Positions 15,753 through 23,797 of a stretch of DNA of 32,558 nucleotides are shown piece by piece (position 1 is the stretch's first letter; each line of letters begins with the position of its first letter). Under the pieces are notes generated by a model. The model saw only the letters and a program-made list of their open reading frames with translations, searched no databases and was not told the origin of the DNA. The stretch covers positions 1 through 32,558 of the forward strand of contig CBEVGD010000005.1 of NCBI GenBank assembly GCA_965549355.1, given 5' to 3'. Source of the DNA: M55B120 sp965549355. Lineage in GTDB: Bacteria > Actinomycetota > Humimicrobiia > Humimicrobiales > Humimicrobiaceae. The translations under genes and the position numbers were made by a program.

Positions 15753-15773
15753 ATAATTTGAATGGATGGTGAT

Positions 15774-16214
15774 ATGTTTATAAAAAGTCCCTCTTTTAAA
15801 AATAATGAGATGATACCGGCCAAATACACGTGTGATTCTGGAAATATAAATCCAGCACTTGTCTTCAGCGGAATCCCGTCAGCCGCAGTGAGCCTGGTCC
15901 TTATAGTGGATGATCCGGATGCACCCGGCAGCACCTGGGTACACTGGACAGTATGGAATATAGACCCGGAGATAGTAGAAATTGCTGAAAACAGCGTACC
16001 CGGCGGTTCAGTGGAAGGAAATACTAATTTTAACACACCAGGCTATGGAGGGCCCTGTCCGCCATCAGGGACACACCGGTATTTTTTCAAGCTCTATGCT
16101 CTTGATATCACTTTAGGACTTGATGCTTCGACAACAGCAGCAGGTATTGAAAATGCGATGCAGGGACATATCCTTGGAAGTGCGGAACTGATCGGCTTAT
16201 ATAAGCGAAGCTGA
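15774..16214 (+). CDS. YbhB/YbcL-family (PEBP-like) protein
   Basis: Small phosphatidylethanolamine-binding-protein-like fold, 146 residues, as usual for bacterial members. Seen: the start with IPAKYTCDSGNINPALVF, the ligand-pocket motif VDDPDAPGSTWVHWTVWNI, and GYGGPCPPSGTHRYFFKLYA, the conserved DPDAP and GxxPPxGxHRY segments. The cellular role of bacterial members is not settled; some affect kinase or raf-like regulation in vitro. ATG 15774 is preferred over 15762 because GGATGGTGAT lies directly before it. It appears monocistronic behind its own strong promoter and operator-like palindrome. Confidence 0.92.
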   Translation: MFIKSPSFKNNEMIPAKYTCDSGNINPALVFSGIPSAAVSLVLIVDDPDAPGSTWVHWTVWNIDPEIVEIAENSVPGGSVEGNTNFNTPGYGGPCPPSGTHRYFFKLYALDITLGLDASTTAAGIENAMQGHILGSAELIGLYKRS

Positions 16215-16281
16215 TAATATTTTGTTCTGCTCCAGGACGAAGGCTAAAGATCCTCTATTATATTAATTATATTTTCTATTC

Positions 16282-17361
16282 TTAGTTATTTGTAATCTGT
16301 CCGGCTACAAGATCTCCTACTTCCGAAGTGCTATAGCCCATTTTACCAGCACTGAGACTCTCTATTTTGGTACAGATACAGGATACTGCATCTTCTATTA
16401 CCCTGGCAGCTTCATCTTCTCCAAGATGCTTTAACATCATCCTGCCCGCTTCTATTGCCGCAAGCGGATTAATAATATTCATTCCTGTATATTTTGGCGC
16501 CGAGCCACCTATCGGTTCAAACATTGAGGTCCCGGAGGGATTAATATTACCTCCGGCAGCAATACCCATACCTCCCTGTATCATAGCACCGAGGTCAGTT
16601 ATTATATCGCCGAACATATTGGGTATCACCATAACATCAAACCATTCAGGATTCTTTATCATCCACATGCATGCAGCATCTATATGATTATAATCTGTCT
16701 CAATATCCGGATAACTGTCTTTCATCTCCATAAAGGCCCGAAACCACAGATCACCCACATATGTAAGTACATTTGTCTTGTTTACAAGGGTAAGTTTGCC
16801 GGGCTTTCCTTCTTTTTTCCTCTCCATTGCCAGCTCAAATGAATATTTAAGGCAGCGGTCTACCATCTGCCTGTCATATACCATAACCTGAGTAGCTACT
16901 TCATTTGGAGTACCTTTTCTGTTTATTCCGCCGTGGCCCGTATAAAGCCCTCCGGTATTTTCCCTTACTACTATAAAATCTATATCATCAGGGTCCTTGT
17001 CCTTTAATGGGCAATCGACGCCTGGATAGAGTTTGACCGGTCTCAGATTGATATACTGATCCATTGCAAATCTGAGTCTAAGCAGTATTCCCAATTCCAG
17101 TATACCTGGAGCTACATCAGGGTGGCCTATTGCTCCCAGATAAATAGCTTTAAATTTCTTGAGCTCATCGATTTCTGAATCAGTAACTGTCTCTCCCGTA
17201 CTTAGAAAACGGTCCCCTCCATAATTAAAACTTGTAAATGAAAAACTGATATCAAATCTTTTTCCAACAGCTTTCAGCACTTTCTTGCCTTCTTCGACCA
17301 CCTCGGGCCCTGTACCGTCACCCGGAAGGACCGCTATGTCATAATGTTTAGGACTCGCCAT
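16282..17361 (-). CDS. leuB: 3-isopropylmalate dehydrogenase family protein (LeuB type)
   Basis: NAD-dependent decarboxylating dehydrogenase of 359 residues, probably the third step of leucine synthesis. Seen: AVLPGDGTGPEVV, the substrate helix LELGILLRLRFAMDQYINLR with NLRPVKLYPGV, VVRENTGGLYTG, the KTNVL loop Lys, DAACMWMIKNPEWFDVMVIP with metal Asp, NMFGDIITDLGA, and EPIGGSAPKYTG binding NAD rather than NADP. The ERG/ELG-LLLRLRF pattern resembles actinobacterial LeuB and tartrate dehydrogenases more than the E. coli form, so a malate- or tartrate-type activity cannot be excluded. No leuA, leuC or leuD is nearby. GGGGGA precedes the ATG. Confidence 0.85.
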   Translation of the reverse strand: MASPKHYDIAVLPGDGTGPEVVEEGKKVLKAVGKRFDISFSFTSFNYGGDRFLSTGETVTDSEIDELKKFKAIYLGAIGHPDVAPGILELGILLRLRFAMDQYINLRPVKLYPGVDCPLKDKDPDDIDFIVVRENTGGLYTGHGGINRKGTPNEVATQVMVYDRQMVDRCLKYSFELAMERKKEGKPGKLTLVNKTNVLTYVGDLWFRAFMEMKDSYPDIETDYNHIDAACMWMIKNPEWFDVMVIPNMFGDIITDLGAMIQGGMGIAAGGNINPSGTSMFEPIGGSAPKYTGMNIINPLAAIEAGRMMLKHLGEDEAARVIEDAVSCICTKIESLSAGKMGYSTSEVGDLVAGQITNN

Positions 17362-17572
17362 TTTTCCCCCATAAATGATTCTTTAAATGATTACTGGTAT
17401 ATTATATATAAATATACAATTATTTCACTAAAAACTTTTTACTTATATTGAAGATATAAGTTATGTCAGGTCTTTACAGATTCGTATAGTAAAATAAGCC
17501 GACTTAGCTTCTGGATCCCTTTAATATCCAGCTCAGGAAAGGGATAGTGTTCAATATTTCCCCATCTATTTT

Positions 17573-17983
17573 TTAGATATATTCCAGAAAATAAGGGACA
17601 AATACTATCAGGCCTACTATCGCAGCTATTATGGCGGAGACGAGTACTGCGCCTGCTGTTACATTTTTTATATGCCCGGCAAGAATCCTGTATTCTTCTG
17701 TGACAAGATCTATAATATATTCTACTGCAGTATTTATCATCTCTGATACAAGGACGGTGCTTCCCGCTATGAGTATAAGGATCCATTCAATACCTGTGAT
17801 CCGGAAAATAAAACCCGCTATCACTACAAGTATGAATGCAAGGATCTGCAATCTAAAACTTCTCTCGCTTCTGAATACCCGCAGTATTCCTCTGCCGGCA
17901 TATCTAAACGAATTGGCCAGAGGACTCTTATGGTCCACTGACTGTTTTTTTAAGAAATCTTTACCCTCATACTTGATTCCCAT
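17573..17983 (-). CDS. dgkA: diacylglycerol/undecaprenol kinase family protein
   Basis: Small integral membrane lipid kinase of 136 residues with three hydrophobic segments (about 46-62, 66-80 and 110-132). In Gram-positives such proteins phosphorylate undecaprenol for cell-wall precursor recycling. Seen: N-terminal amphipathic region with RVFRSERSFRLQ (Glu40), then the core EMINTAVEYIIDLVT (Glu81, Asn84, Glu88) and IKNVTAGAVLVSA. In E. coli DgkA the equivalent of IKNVTAGAV is AKDMGSAAV with a functional Asp; here that position is Asn107. AAAGGATAA gives the ribosome site. It lies 50 bases behind the eight-segment membrane protein gene and may be in the same transcript. Confidence 0.88.
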   Translation of the reverse strand: MGIKYEGKDFLKKQSVDHKSPLANSFRYAGRGILRVFRSERSFRLQILAFILVVIAGFIFRITGIEWILILIAGSTVLVSEMINTAVEYIIDLVTEEYRILAGHIKNVTAGAVLVSAIIAAIVGLIVFVPYFLEYI

Positions 17984-18033
17984 TTATTTATCCTTTACTC
18001 ATATTGTCTTTTTGGCCTTATCCCGATCATTAA

Positions 18034-18939
18034 TCATTCTAACGCTCTCTTAGCATAATACAAGGTGCTTCCTGAAAAAAGCAGTAATACAAAAAATACA
18101 TAAAAGGGCCACCATGTGATGGTAATGAATTCAAAGGCTTTGCTAAAATATTGTACAATAAAGATAATTGTCATAATTATGATAGAGACAATAAGAGTAA
18201 ACAGGCTTCCTCTTGAGATATCCCGGTATTGTTTTTCATCATACCAGCTGCCGGTCCTCTCCTTTGCCTTTATAATGAGCCAGTAAATGACTATCAAAAT
18301 ATATGGAAGGATTGATATAAGGCTGACGATGAATATTCCCTTCTTGAGCGCCCATAGCTGAGTAAAGGCCGAAAGGGCGGAAAACACTCCTATGCCGAAG
18401 AGGCCGCATAATAATCCTATATACTGGGCATTAATAAATATAGCTTCATCCTTAAGGACTATATCCTCATCATGTATTTGCGACAGCTTTCTATAGGTTA
18501 AAAAAATCAACAATATAAGTAGTATTACAAACAATATGTGGATCAGCTGACTGATATAGAGAACGGGCCATTCTCCTGAAGTATCAAGGCCGGCCTTATG
18601 CTCCTTTCCCATATCATTTAGAAGTGCAAAGTCCCCCGGGACCATCAAGCCGGATATTATAGACAGAAAAAACAGGATAGCCCTTAAAAAGCTTTCTCTT
18701 TTAAAGTACATCATCTGAAATAATATATATAGTATGGCTGATACATGAAATATAAATATTAAAATAAAGCTTGCTGCAGCCGGTATCTGCATCTTGTCAA
18801 GCACTGCAGTAATATCTTCAAACCTTAATATAAGGGGTCTGATCCTTTCATAGAACAGGATATTATATATAAGTCCGCCGATTGAAAGAACAGCCAGTAC
18901 AAGTGTTGTCCGGATCAATATATTTATAGTCTTTTTCAT
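18034..18939 (-). CDS. integral membrane protein with about eight segments, unidentified
   Basis: 301 residues, mostly hydrophobic. Segments can be placed near residues 8-28, 52-78, 84-105, 124-150, 170-192, 199-222, 243-265 and 272-294. The four-plus-four pattern suggests an internal duplication, as if two DUF2975-like four-segment units were joined; I could not align the halves convincingly. There are no catalytic motifs or large loops. The first base of its ATG overlaps the XRE regulator's stop (ATGA), so the two are translationally coupled. Pairs of a short XRE regulator with a small membrane protein are common in Firmicutes and Actinobacteria, with unknown role. Confidence 0.75.
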   Translation of the reverse strand: MKKTINILIRTTLVLAVLSIGGLIYNILFYERIRPLILRFEDITAVLDKMQIPAAASFILIFIFHVSAILYILFQMMYFKRESFLRAILFFLSIISGLMVPGDFALLNDMGKEHKAGLDTSGEWPVLYISQLIHILFVILLILLIFLTYRKLSQIHDEDIVLKDEAIFINAQYIGLLCGLFGIGVFSALSAFTQLWALKKGIFIVSLISILPYILIVIYWLIIKAKERTGSWYDEKQYRDISRGSLFTLIVSIIIMTIIFIVQYFSKAFEFITITWWPFYVFFVLLLFSGSTLYYAKRALE

Positions 18940-19190
18940 AGATTTCCCCTTTCACTATCCGGATCCCGGTTTTCCTGCGGCAGCCAAAATATATCTTCTA
19001 CCGGTCTTTTAAAAAATACAGCTATCTTCAGGGCCAGAAGTACAGAAGGGTTGAATTTGCCCGTCTCTATGGAGTGTATCGTCAGTCTGGTCACCCCCAC
19101 TGCATTTGCGAGCTTCTGCTGTGAAAGTTCGCCTGCTTCAAAGCGGTATTTTCTAAGATTGTTTTCAAGCTTATCACGGCTTTTTATCAT
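18936..19190 (-). CDS. XRE-family transcriptional regulator
   Basis: Single-domain helix-turn-helix protein of 84 residues. The HTH reads LRKYRFEAGELSQQKLANAV then GVTRLTIHSIETGKFNPSVL, followed by LALKIAVFFKRPVEDIFWLP, the pattern of short Cro/CI-like regulators that usually repress their own operon. No Shine-Dalgarno site precedes the ATG at 19190, so it may be leaderless or weakly translated. It is coupled to the membrane protein by a four-base overlap. The AT-rich stretch upstream (19224-19251) has three alternating ATATACA/TGTATAT arms that look like its operator. Confidence 0.88.
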   Translation of the reverse strand: MIKSRDKLENNLRKYRFEAGELSQQKLANAVGVTRLTIHSIETGKFNPSVLLALKIAVFFKRPVEDIFWLPQENRDPDSERGNL

Positions 19191-19223
19191 TTTTATACTA
19201 TTATATACTAATTATATATTATA

Positions 19224-19251
19224 ATATACATATTGTATATATTAATATACA
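19224..19251. promoter_or_regulatory. putative XRE operator cluster
   Basis: ATATACA (19224-19230), tat, TGTATAT (19234-19240), atta, ATATACA (19245-19251). Each neighbouring pair forms a perfect seven-base inverted repeat sharing the middle arm. It lies 34-61 bases upstream of the XRE start codon, where a promoter would be. The stretch is very AT-rich, so chance cannot be excluded. Confidence 0.45.
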
Positions 19252-19331
19252 CCATGTCAAGGAATTATCTTATAGGGCCAGGTATGATTACTGTAAGGAT
19301 TAAATCTCAAAAAACTTTGATGGCTCCACTT

Positions 19332-20234
19332 CTATTTAAGGCGCAGCTTTCTTTTTATTTCCTGTTCCTTTAACCCGGCGGCAGCTCTCCCTCTCTTTAT
19401 TATTTCGCTTCCTTTTGTCAGATCAAAGAAACCAAAATCGCCTACTTCGGAATTTATAACTATATTGGCGATTTCTTCATATTTTTTTGTCATCTCTTTT
19501 TGCATGATATTGAAGCTCGTATCAATAATGAACTGAACACTTGCTGCTTTCGGATGATCTCCTCTTAGCTTATTTTTAAATAATTTCATATGGACCCCGG
19601 GTCTTCCATCCCTGTCTGCATCATCACCTGCAGGATAATCATCTTCCAGGAAAGTCCTGTATCTTTCCTGGTCCTTTTCAAATGAAATAGAGGAAGCGAT
19701 CACTATATCCGCACCATATTCTTTTATCGCTTTTGTTGGGAGGGGCTCGATTATTCCACCATCCACAAGAAGCATATCATTAAGGCGTACCGGAGCAAAA
19801 AAGCCCGGTATTGATATTGAGGCCCTCACAGCATCTATCAGCTTTCCTTCAGATAGTATTACTCTTTTTCTTGAAAACATATCGACGGCAACACAGCAGA
19901 ATTTCTTGCTGCAATCCGAAAAAGTCTTTTCGCCAAGAAAACTTTTCAGGACCTGTTCTACCCTCTTGCCATTGATCATACCTGTATTTGAAAGTGCAAG
20001 GTCCGAAAAAAGCAGAAAGCTCCTCCAATCCATAGAGTCGACATATTCTTTTATCTCCTTTAATGGAGTTCCGGAACAGTATACTGCACCGATCACCGAA
20101 CCCATGCTTGTTCCGGCTATTATATCAGCTTCTACTCCAAGCTCTTCAAGAAATTCCAATACGCCTATATGGCAGAGTGCCCTTGCCGCTCCCCCGCTCA
20201 ATGCTATTCCAATCTTTCTCTTTTTTCTCCACAT
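19332..20234 (-). CDS. patatin-like phospholipase
   Basis: Patatin-fold acyl hydrolase of 300 residues, of the bacterial RssA/YchK-like type, without a signal peptide. Seen: the oxyanion-hole segment IGIALSGGAARALCHIGVLE (about 8-27), the nucleophile elbow GTSMG with Ser43, and the dyad partner VDGG with Asp158 followed by EPLPTKAIKEYGAD. The catalytic Ser-Asp pair is intact. The region around 190-230 is more variable and charged (DDYPAGDDADRDGRPG), an insertion relative to short members. The substrate is probably a phospholipid or lysolipid. It diverges from the transglycosylase gene with a 204-base gap between them. Confidence 0.92.
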   Translation of the reverse strand: MWRKKRKIGIALSGGAARALCHIGVLEFLEELGVEADIIAGTSMGSVIGAVYCSGTPLKEIKEYVDSMDWRSFLLFSDLALSNTGMINGKRVEQVLKSFLGEKTFSDCSKKFCCVAVDMFSRKRVILSEGKLIDAVRASISIPGFFAPVRLNDMLLVDGGIIEPLPTKAIKEYGADIVIASSISFEKDQERYRTFLEDDYPAGDDADRDGRPGVHMKLFKNKLRGDHPKAASVQFIIDTSFNIMQKEMTKKYEEIANIVINSEVGDFGFFDLTKGSEIIKRGRAAAGLKEQEIKRKLRLK

Positions 20235-20330
20235 AATACTGCCCGGCCGCTGTATCCCAATATGTTCATAAAATATATATCCAGTACCATTATATAACCA
20301 AATACCGGTTAATTTGAAATTTTTTTTATA

Positions 20331-20346
20331 ATGGCCGCCCGGCCAT
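20331..20346. repeat. GC-rich palindrome in the divergent gap
   Basis: ATGGCCG-CC-CGGCCAT, perfect seven-base arms, between the patatin and transglycosylase genes. It is preceded by a run of T on the plus strand, which is the wrong order for a terminator. It could be a regulator site for either gene. Confidence 0.4.
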
Positions 20347-20370
20347 GCAAGACAGCATGTATGGCATTAT

Positions 20371-20399
20371 TTTAAAAACATCGGATTGTACTGTATAAT
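20371..20399 (+). promoter_or_regulatory. probable promoter of the transglycosylase gene
   Basis: -35 TTTAAA (20371-20376, four of six), 17-base spacer, -10 TATAAT (20394-20399, perfect) preceded by TG. The predicted start near 20406 gives a leader of about 33 bases before ATG 20439. Confidence 0.55.
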
Positions 20400-20438
20400 C
20401 CATCTTGAACAGTATTTATAGAATAGTGCGACATCAAT

Positions 20439-22814
20439 ATGGTAAGAAATAGAAGAATACCTGTTAGAAAATATCACCGTTCAAGTAAAAAGACTTTAAA
20501 AGGGCCCTTATTTATCGCCGGGAGTCTCTTTGCTTTACTTTCGATATGTCTCCTTCTACCGGGATGCAATGTACTTGAAGGCGAGTTCTTTGGGAAAAAA
20601 TTCGGCGGGACCCCGAAAAGCGCTGAAGATGAGATATTCGAAGAGCTCCAGGACACTGAAGCCGTAGAAATAGAAGATGGTCCGGATGAAGAACAGAGCG
20701 CGGAACTACCTGAAAGCGAACCGGTCCCGTCTAGTGAAGGTTCTGATAAGGGCCTCGATCAGAATATGGATGATATACACTATCATTTTTCTGAGGCGAT
20801 GAGGTATTTTGATGATGAGGCCTATATAATAGCAGAATATTATCTGAACAGGGTAAAAGACGATTATCTTGTATTACAGGACCATATTTTTTATTATCTC
20901 GCTAAGAGCCTTCTCATGCAGGAAAAATTTGACGGGTCCGAAGAATATTATGAAAAGATCCTGCAGAATTTTCCAGACAGTATCTGGCTGGAAAAATCCT
21001 CGCTTGAACTTGCGGACCTCTATTATATCAGGGAGGACCATGCAGTTGCGGAGGAAAAGTATATTGATTTTATAAATGCCTATCCGGATTCTGATTATTT
21101 GCCTTATGCCTTATATCAGTTTGCCGTCTGTCTGGAGGAAAACGGAAGGATAGCTGATGCATTTACAAATCTTAAAAGGATATGGCTTGAATATCCTTCA
21201 AGCGAACATGCGCCTCCCGCCTATCAGCAAATACAAAGATTGGAGGATGAAGATCTTACAGCAGCTTTTTCACCATCAGTAGAAGAATTATTTGCCAGGG
21301 GAGAATCTCTCTTTTATGATTATCAGTACCGCGATGCTATAGACCAGTTTGATGGGATAATAAGCGGATATCCCAGAAATTCTCTTTCAATGGAATTATA
21401 CTCCAATACCTGCTTCAGGCTGGGTATGAGTCATTACAATTTGTTTGAGTACGGGGATGCCAGAAAATGGCTGTCGCAGTGCTATGAGCAGACTCCCGGC
21501 AGCAGTATCTCGCACGCGGCGCTTTTCTTCCTCGGAAGAGCTTATACAAATCTTGATAATAATGCGAAGGCAATCTCTAATTACCAGAAAATGCTGGACG
21601 AGTATCCCTCCAGCAGCTACGGCGATGATGCGCTTTACAGAATGGGCCGGATATACTCCATTGATAATAATACTGAAAAAGCAATCGAAAGCTTCGAAAA
21701 AGTCTTTAAACAATATCCCTCCGGAGATAAGGCCGATGAAGCTCTCTGGGAGCTTGGCTGGATACAGTATAAAAGCGGATATTGGACCCGGGCAAAGGAA
21801 AGCTTTTCCAATATGGCATCGCTTTTCAAGGGGACCCGTCTTCAGGAAAAGGCTTTGTACTGGCAGGCAAAATGTCATATCAGATTGGAGGAAACGGGGG
21901 AAGCCGCGGATCTCTGCAGGCAGATAATAGCATTGGAGAGTTATTCATATTATACATTCGCAGCCCGGGAGCTTGCCCTGTCGCTGGATGAACATATTGC
22001 CATCCCTGCTGTCAATACTGCTCTTTCCCCTGATGGCTCCGAAGTCAGAGAGCTGCTTCCTGAAATATTTGCTGATCTGGAGACAGACAGCGCCAATATT
22101 GACGGATGGGCGGATCACATTACAAAAGCTCTGGAACTTATAAAACTGGGGTTCTATAATAGCGCAGCGCTGGAGATCGGATCAGGTTCAGATATTCTGG
22201 ATGAAGATCCTGGGAAGGTGCTGGAGATCGCGACCCTGTATTATAGTGCAGATGATTACTCAGACTGCCTCAAGCTCATCTACAAAAATATCGGTAATAT
22301 CAAGTCGGATCTTTCTGACAATCATCTTGCATATACCTATTATTTGCATTATCCATATGGTTATAAGGATACAGTCGACAAGTACTCTAAAATGTATAAT
22401 ATAAACCCTTTGTTTGCTCTTGCTGTCATAAGACAGGAATCCAATTTTATGCCGGATGCCGGCTCATATGCCGGAGCGCGCGGGCTCATGCAGATAATGC
22501 CTGCTACCGGTAAAAGCATTGCAAGTCAGATATCACTGTCTAACTTCGAGGAGGCGATGCTTTTTGATCCGGAAATAAACATTAATATGGGTGCCTATTA
22601 TCTGAGGCAGCAGCTTGATAATTTTGATCAGAGCATGGTCCGCTGTCTTGGAGCATATAATGGAGGCCCCGGCTCTATGTCGGGCTGGATATCCCGCTTT
22701 GGCACAGTGAGCGAAGATGAATTTATTGAGCATATTACTTACCTGGAGACCAAAGAATATATAAAGAAGGTAATGGGAAACTATTATTTCTACAGGATGC
22801 TATACCCGGATTAG
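20439..22814 (+). CDS. TPR-repeat lipoprotein with C-terminal lytic transglycosylase domain
   Basis: Large exported protein of 791 residues. A basic N terminus and hydrophobic stretch end in the lipobox LLPGC near residue 43. An acidic, low-complexity linker (about 60-110) leads to many TPR-like helical repeats (about 115-500), with YfiO/BamD- and YbgF-like units such as YYEKILQNFPDSIW and AISNYQKMLDEYPSSSYGDD. The C-terminal goose-type SLT domain (about 640-791) has IRQESNFMPDAGSYAGARGL with catalytic Glu667, MQIMPATGKSIA and CLGAYNGGPG. It should cleave glycan strands of peptidoglycan while anchored to a membrane. The stop codon TAG lies in dispersed repeat copy 3. This gene is strong evidence of a bacterial host. 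Confidence 0.93.
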   Translation: MVRNRRIPVRKYHRSSKKTLKGPLFIAGSLFALLSICLLLPGCNVLEGEFFGKKFGGTPKSAEDEIFEELQDTEAVEIEDGPDEEQSAELPESEPVPSSEGSDKGLDQNMDDIHYHFSEAMRYFDDEAYIIAEYYLNRVKDDYLVLQDHIFYYLAKSLLMQEKFDGSEEYYEKILQNFPDSIWLEKSSLELADLYYIREDHAVAEEKYIDFINAYPDSDYLPYALYQFAVCLEENGRIADAFTNLKRIWLEYPSSEHAPPAYQQIQRLEDEDLTAAFSPSVEELFARGESLFYDYQYRDAIDQFDGIISGYPRNSLSMELYSNTCFRLGMSHYNLFEYGDARKWLSQCYEQTPGSSISHAALFFLGRAYTNLDNNAKAISNYQKMLDEYPSSSYGDDALYRMGRIYSIDNNTEKAIESFEKVFKQYPSGDKADEALWELGWIQYKSGYWTRAKESFSNMASLFKGTRLQEKALYWQAKCHIRLEETGEAADLCRQIIALESYSYYTFAARELALSLDEHIAIPAVNTALSPDGSEVRELLPEIFADLETDSANIDGWADHITKALELIKLGFYNSAALEIGSGSDILDEDPGKVLEIATLYYSADDYSDCLKLIYKNIGNIKSDLSDNHLAYTYYLHYPYGYKDTVDKYSKMYNINPLFALAVIRQESNFMPDAGSYAGARGLMQIMPATGKSIASQISLSNFEEAMLFDPEININMGAYYLRQQLDNFDQSMVRCLGAYNGGPGSMSGWISRFGTVSEDEFIEHITYLETKEYIKKVMGNYYFYRMLYPD

Positions 22815-22844
22815 GAGCCTGTCCGAGAACTGGGTCCAGGTTTC
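22811..22844 (+). repeat. dispersed 3'-end repeat, copy 3
   Basis: TTAGGAGCCTGTCCGAGAAC followed by TGGGTCCAGGTTTC. The first bases contain the TAG stop of the transglycosylase gene. It is identical to copy 2 over GGAGCCTGTCCGAGAA. It is continuous with the hairpin at 22837-22862. Confidence 0.7.
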
Positions 22845-22862
22845 AGATTCTATAGAAACCTG
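22837..22862. terminator. possible shared hairpin between convergent genes
   Basis: CAGGTTTC (22837-22844) pairs perfectly with GAAACCTG (22855-22862) around a ten-base loop. It lies between the converging transglycosylase and AEC carrier genes and covers the last codons of the latter. No T-run follows on either strand, so it would be a weak or factor-dependent terminator. Confidence 0.4.
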
Positions 22863-23797
22863 AACACAAGAAGCCAGCCTGATATGGTAAGCGCCGATAT
22901 AATAGTCGTAAATATAAGGACAGAAGCCATAAGATTATAATTTGAACGAAGCTCTTTGGCCATTATATATGCAGCAACAGCAAGAGGCGTAGCAAAAAGT
23001 ATTACCATCACATTGCGGTCAAAGATATCTATTTTATATATAAAAGTAGCAAACAAAAAGACTATAGCGGGCAAAAGGACAAGCTTATTAAAACTTATAT
23101 ATGAAACTGCCTTCAGATCATCCTTAAGATGATCGAATCTAAATGAAGCTCCTATCGACAGCAATGCGACAGCTACCGCCATGCCTGATATGATATCCAG
23201 AGAATCGTGTATGAATCCTGGAAGGCCCAGTCCAAAATATGAAAAGATTATGCCCAGTATAGCTGATATTATCATGGGATCTGTTATAAAGCTTCTAAGC
23301 AGCTTCTTTGTATTTAGCCTTTCCTCTCTTCTATTGAAAAACTTGAAGATAAGTACTGTCGATATAATATTTACAGGGACAATGAATGCAATGACAAGGC
23401 TGCCTCTTGCCAGGGCCAGACTGCCATATGCCATCCAGACTATCGGGAGTCCCACAAAAGCCATATTGCATCTGAATGAGGCTACTATAAATGCTCCCCG
23501 TGTCTTTCTGCTTCTCTTAATAAAAAAGCTTAAAAGAAAGAGTATTATAAAATATATCCCATAGGCAGAGTAAATAACTTTTATTATATCTATATTGAAT
23601 ATTTCGCTGAGCCTGTAATCAGTAATATTTAAAAAAATCAGCGCAGGAAGACCGATATTATATGCCATTCTGTTAAGAAGGCCCACACCCTCATCATCTA
23701 TAATCTTTATTTTCCTTATAAGAAACCCCACAGCAATTACTATAAATATAGGTGCGGTTACCTGAAATACTTCAAGCAATGCTCTTAGAAAGCTCAT
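22850..23797 (-). CDS. AEC-family (auxin efflux carrier-like) transporter
   Basis: Integral membrane carrier of 315 residues with about ten hydrophobic segments in two five-segment halves. Seen: FIVIAVGFLIRKIKII and LNRMAYNIGLPALIFLNIT at the N terminus, RCNMAFVGLPIVWMAYG in the middle, and LSIGASFRFDHLKDDLKAVS and LFATPLAVAAYIMAKEL in the second half, as in the bile/arsenite/riboflavin-related AEC family. Bacterial members carry malate, malonate or other anions; the substrate here is unknown. The ATG overlaps the stop of the polyprenyl synthase gene by four bases, so it is translationally coupled to it. Confidence 0.88.
   Translation of the reverse strand: MSFLRALLEVFQVTAPIFIVIAVGFLIRKIKIIDDEGVGLLNRMAYNIGLPALIFLNITDYRLSEIFNIDIIKVIYSAYGIYFIILFLLSFFIKRSRKTRGAFIVASFRCNMAFVGLPIVWMAYGSLALARGSLVIAFIVPVNIISTVLIFKFFNRREERLNTKKLLRSFITDPMIISAILGIIFSYFGLGLPGFIHDSLDIISGMAVAVALLSIGASFRFDHLKDDLKAVSYISFNKLVLLPAIVFLFATFIYKIDIFDRNVMVILFATPLAVAAYIMAKELRSNYNLMASVLIFTTIISALTISGWLLVFRFL

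Larger units (their letters stand above)
15407..15773. other. 367-base divergent gap between methyltransferase and PEBP genes
   Basis: It contains the direct repeat at 15421, then an AT-rich stretch, then the PEBP promoter and palindrome (15696-15752). A 72-codon plus-strand frame at 15481-15699 has no ribosome site or recognisable domain and is not called. On the minus strand around 15560-15600 there is a weak likeness to part of a TPP element, judged insufficient. Confidence 0.5.

Noticed and set aside
17515..17545. Inverted repeat ATCCCTTT/AAAGGGAT downstream of dgkA as a terminator
   Set aside because: A 15-base loop and no T-run on either side; too weak to call.
17466..17786. Minus-strand frame overlapping dgkA and extending past it
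   Set aside because: Most of it is the out-of-frame reading of dgkA; the extension has no known domain.
19906..20271. Long plus-strand frames opposite the patatin, topA and other minus-strand genes
   Set aside because: They mirror well-supported genes and have no domain or ribosome site of their own.
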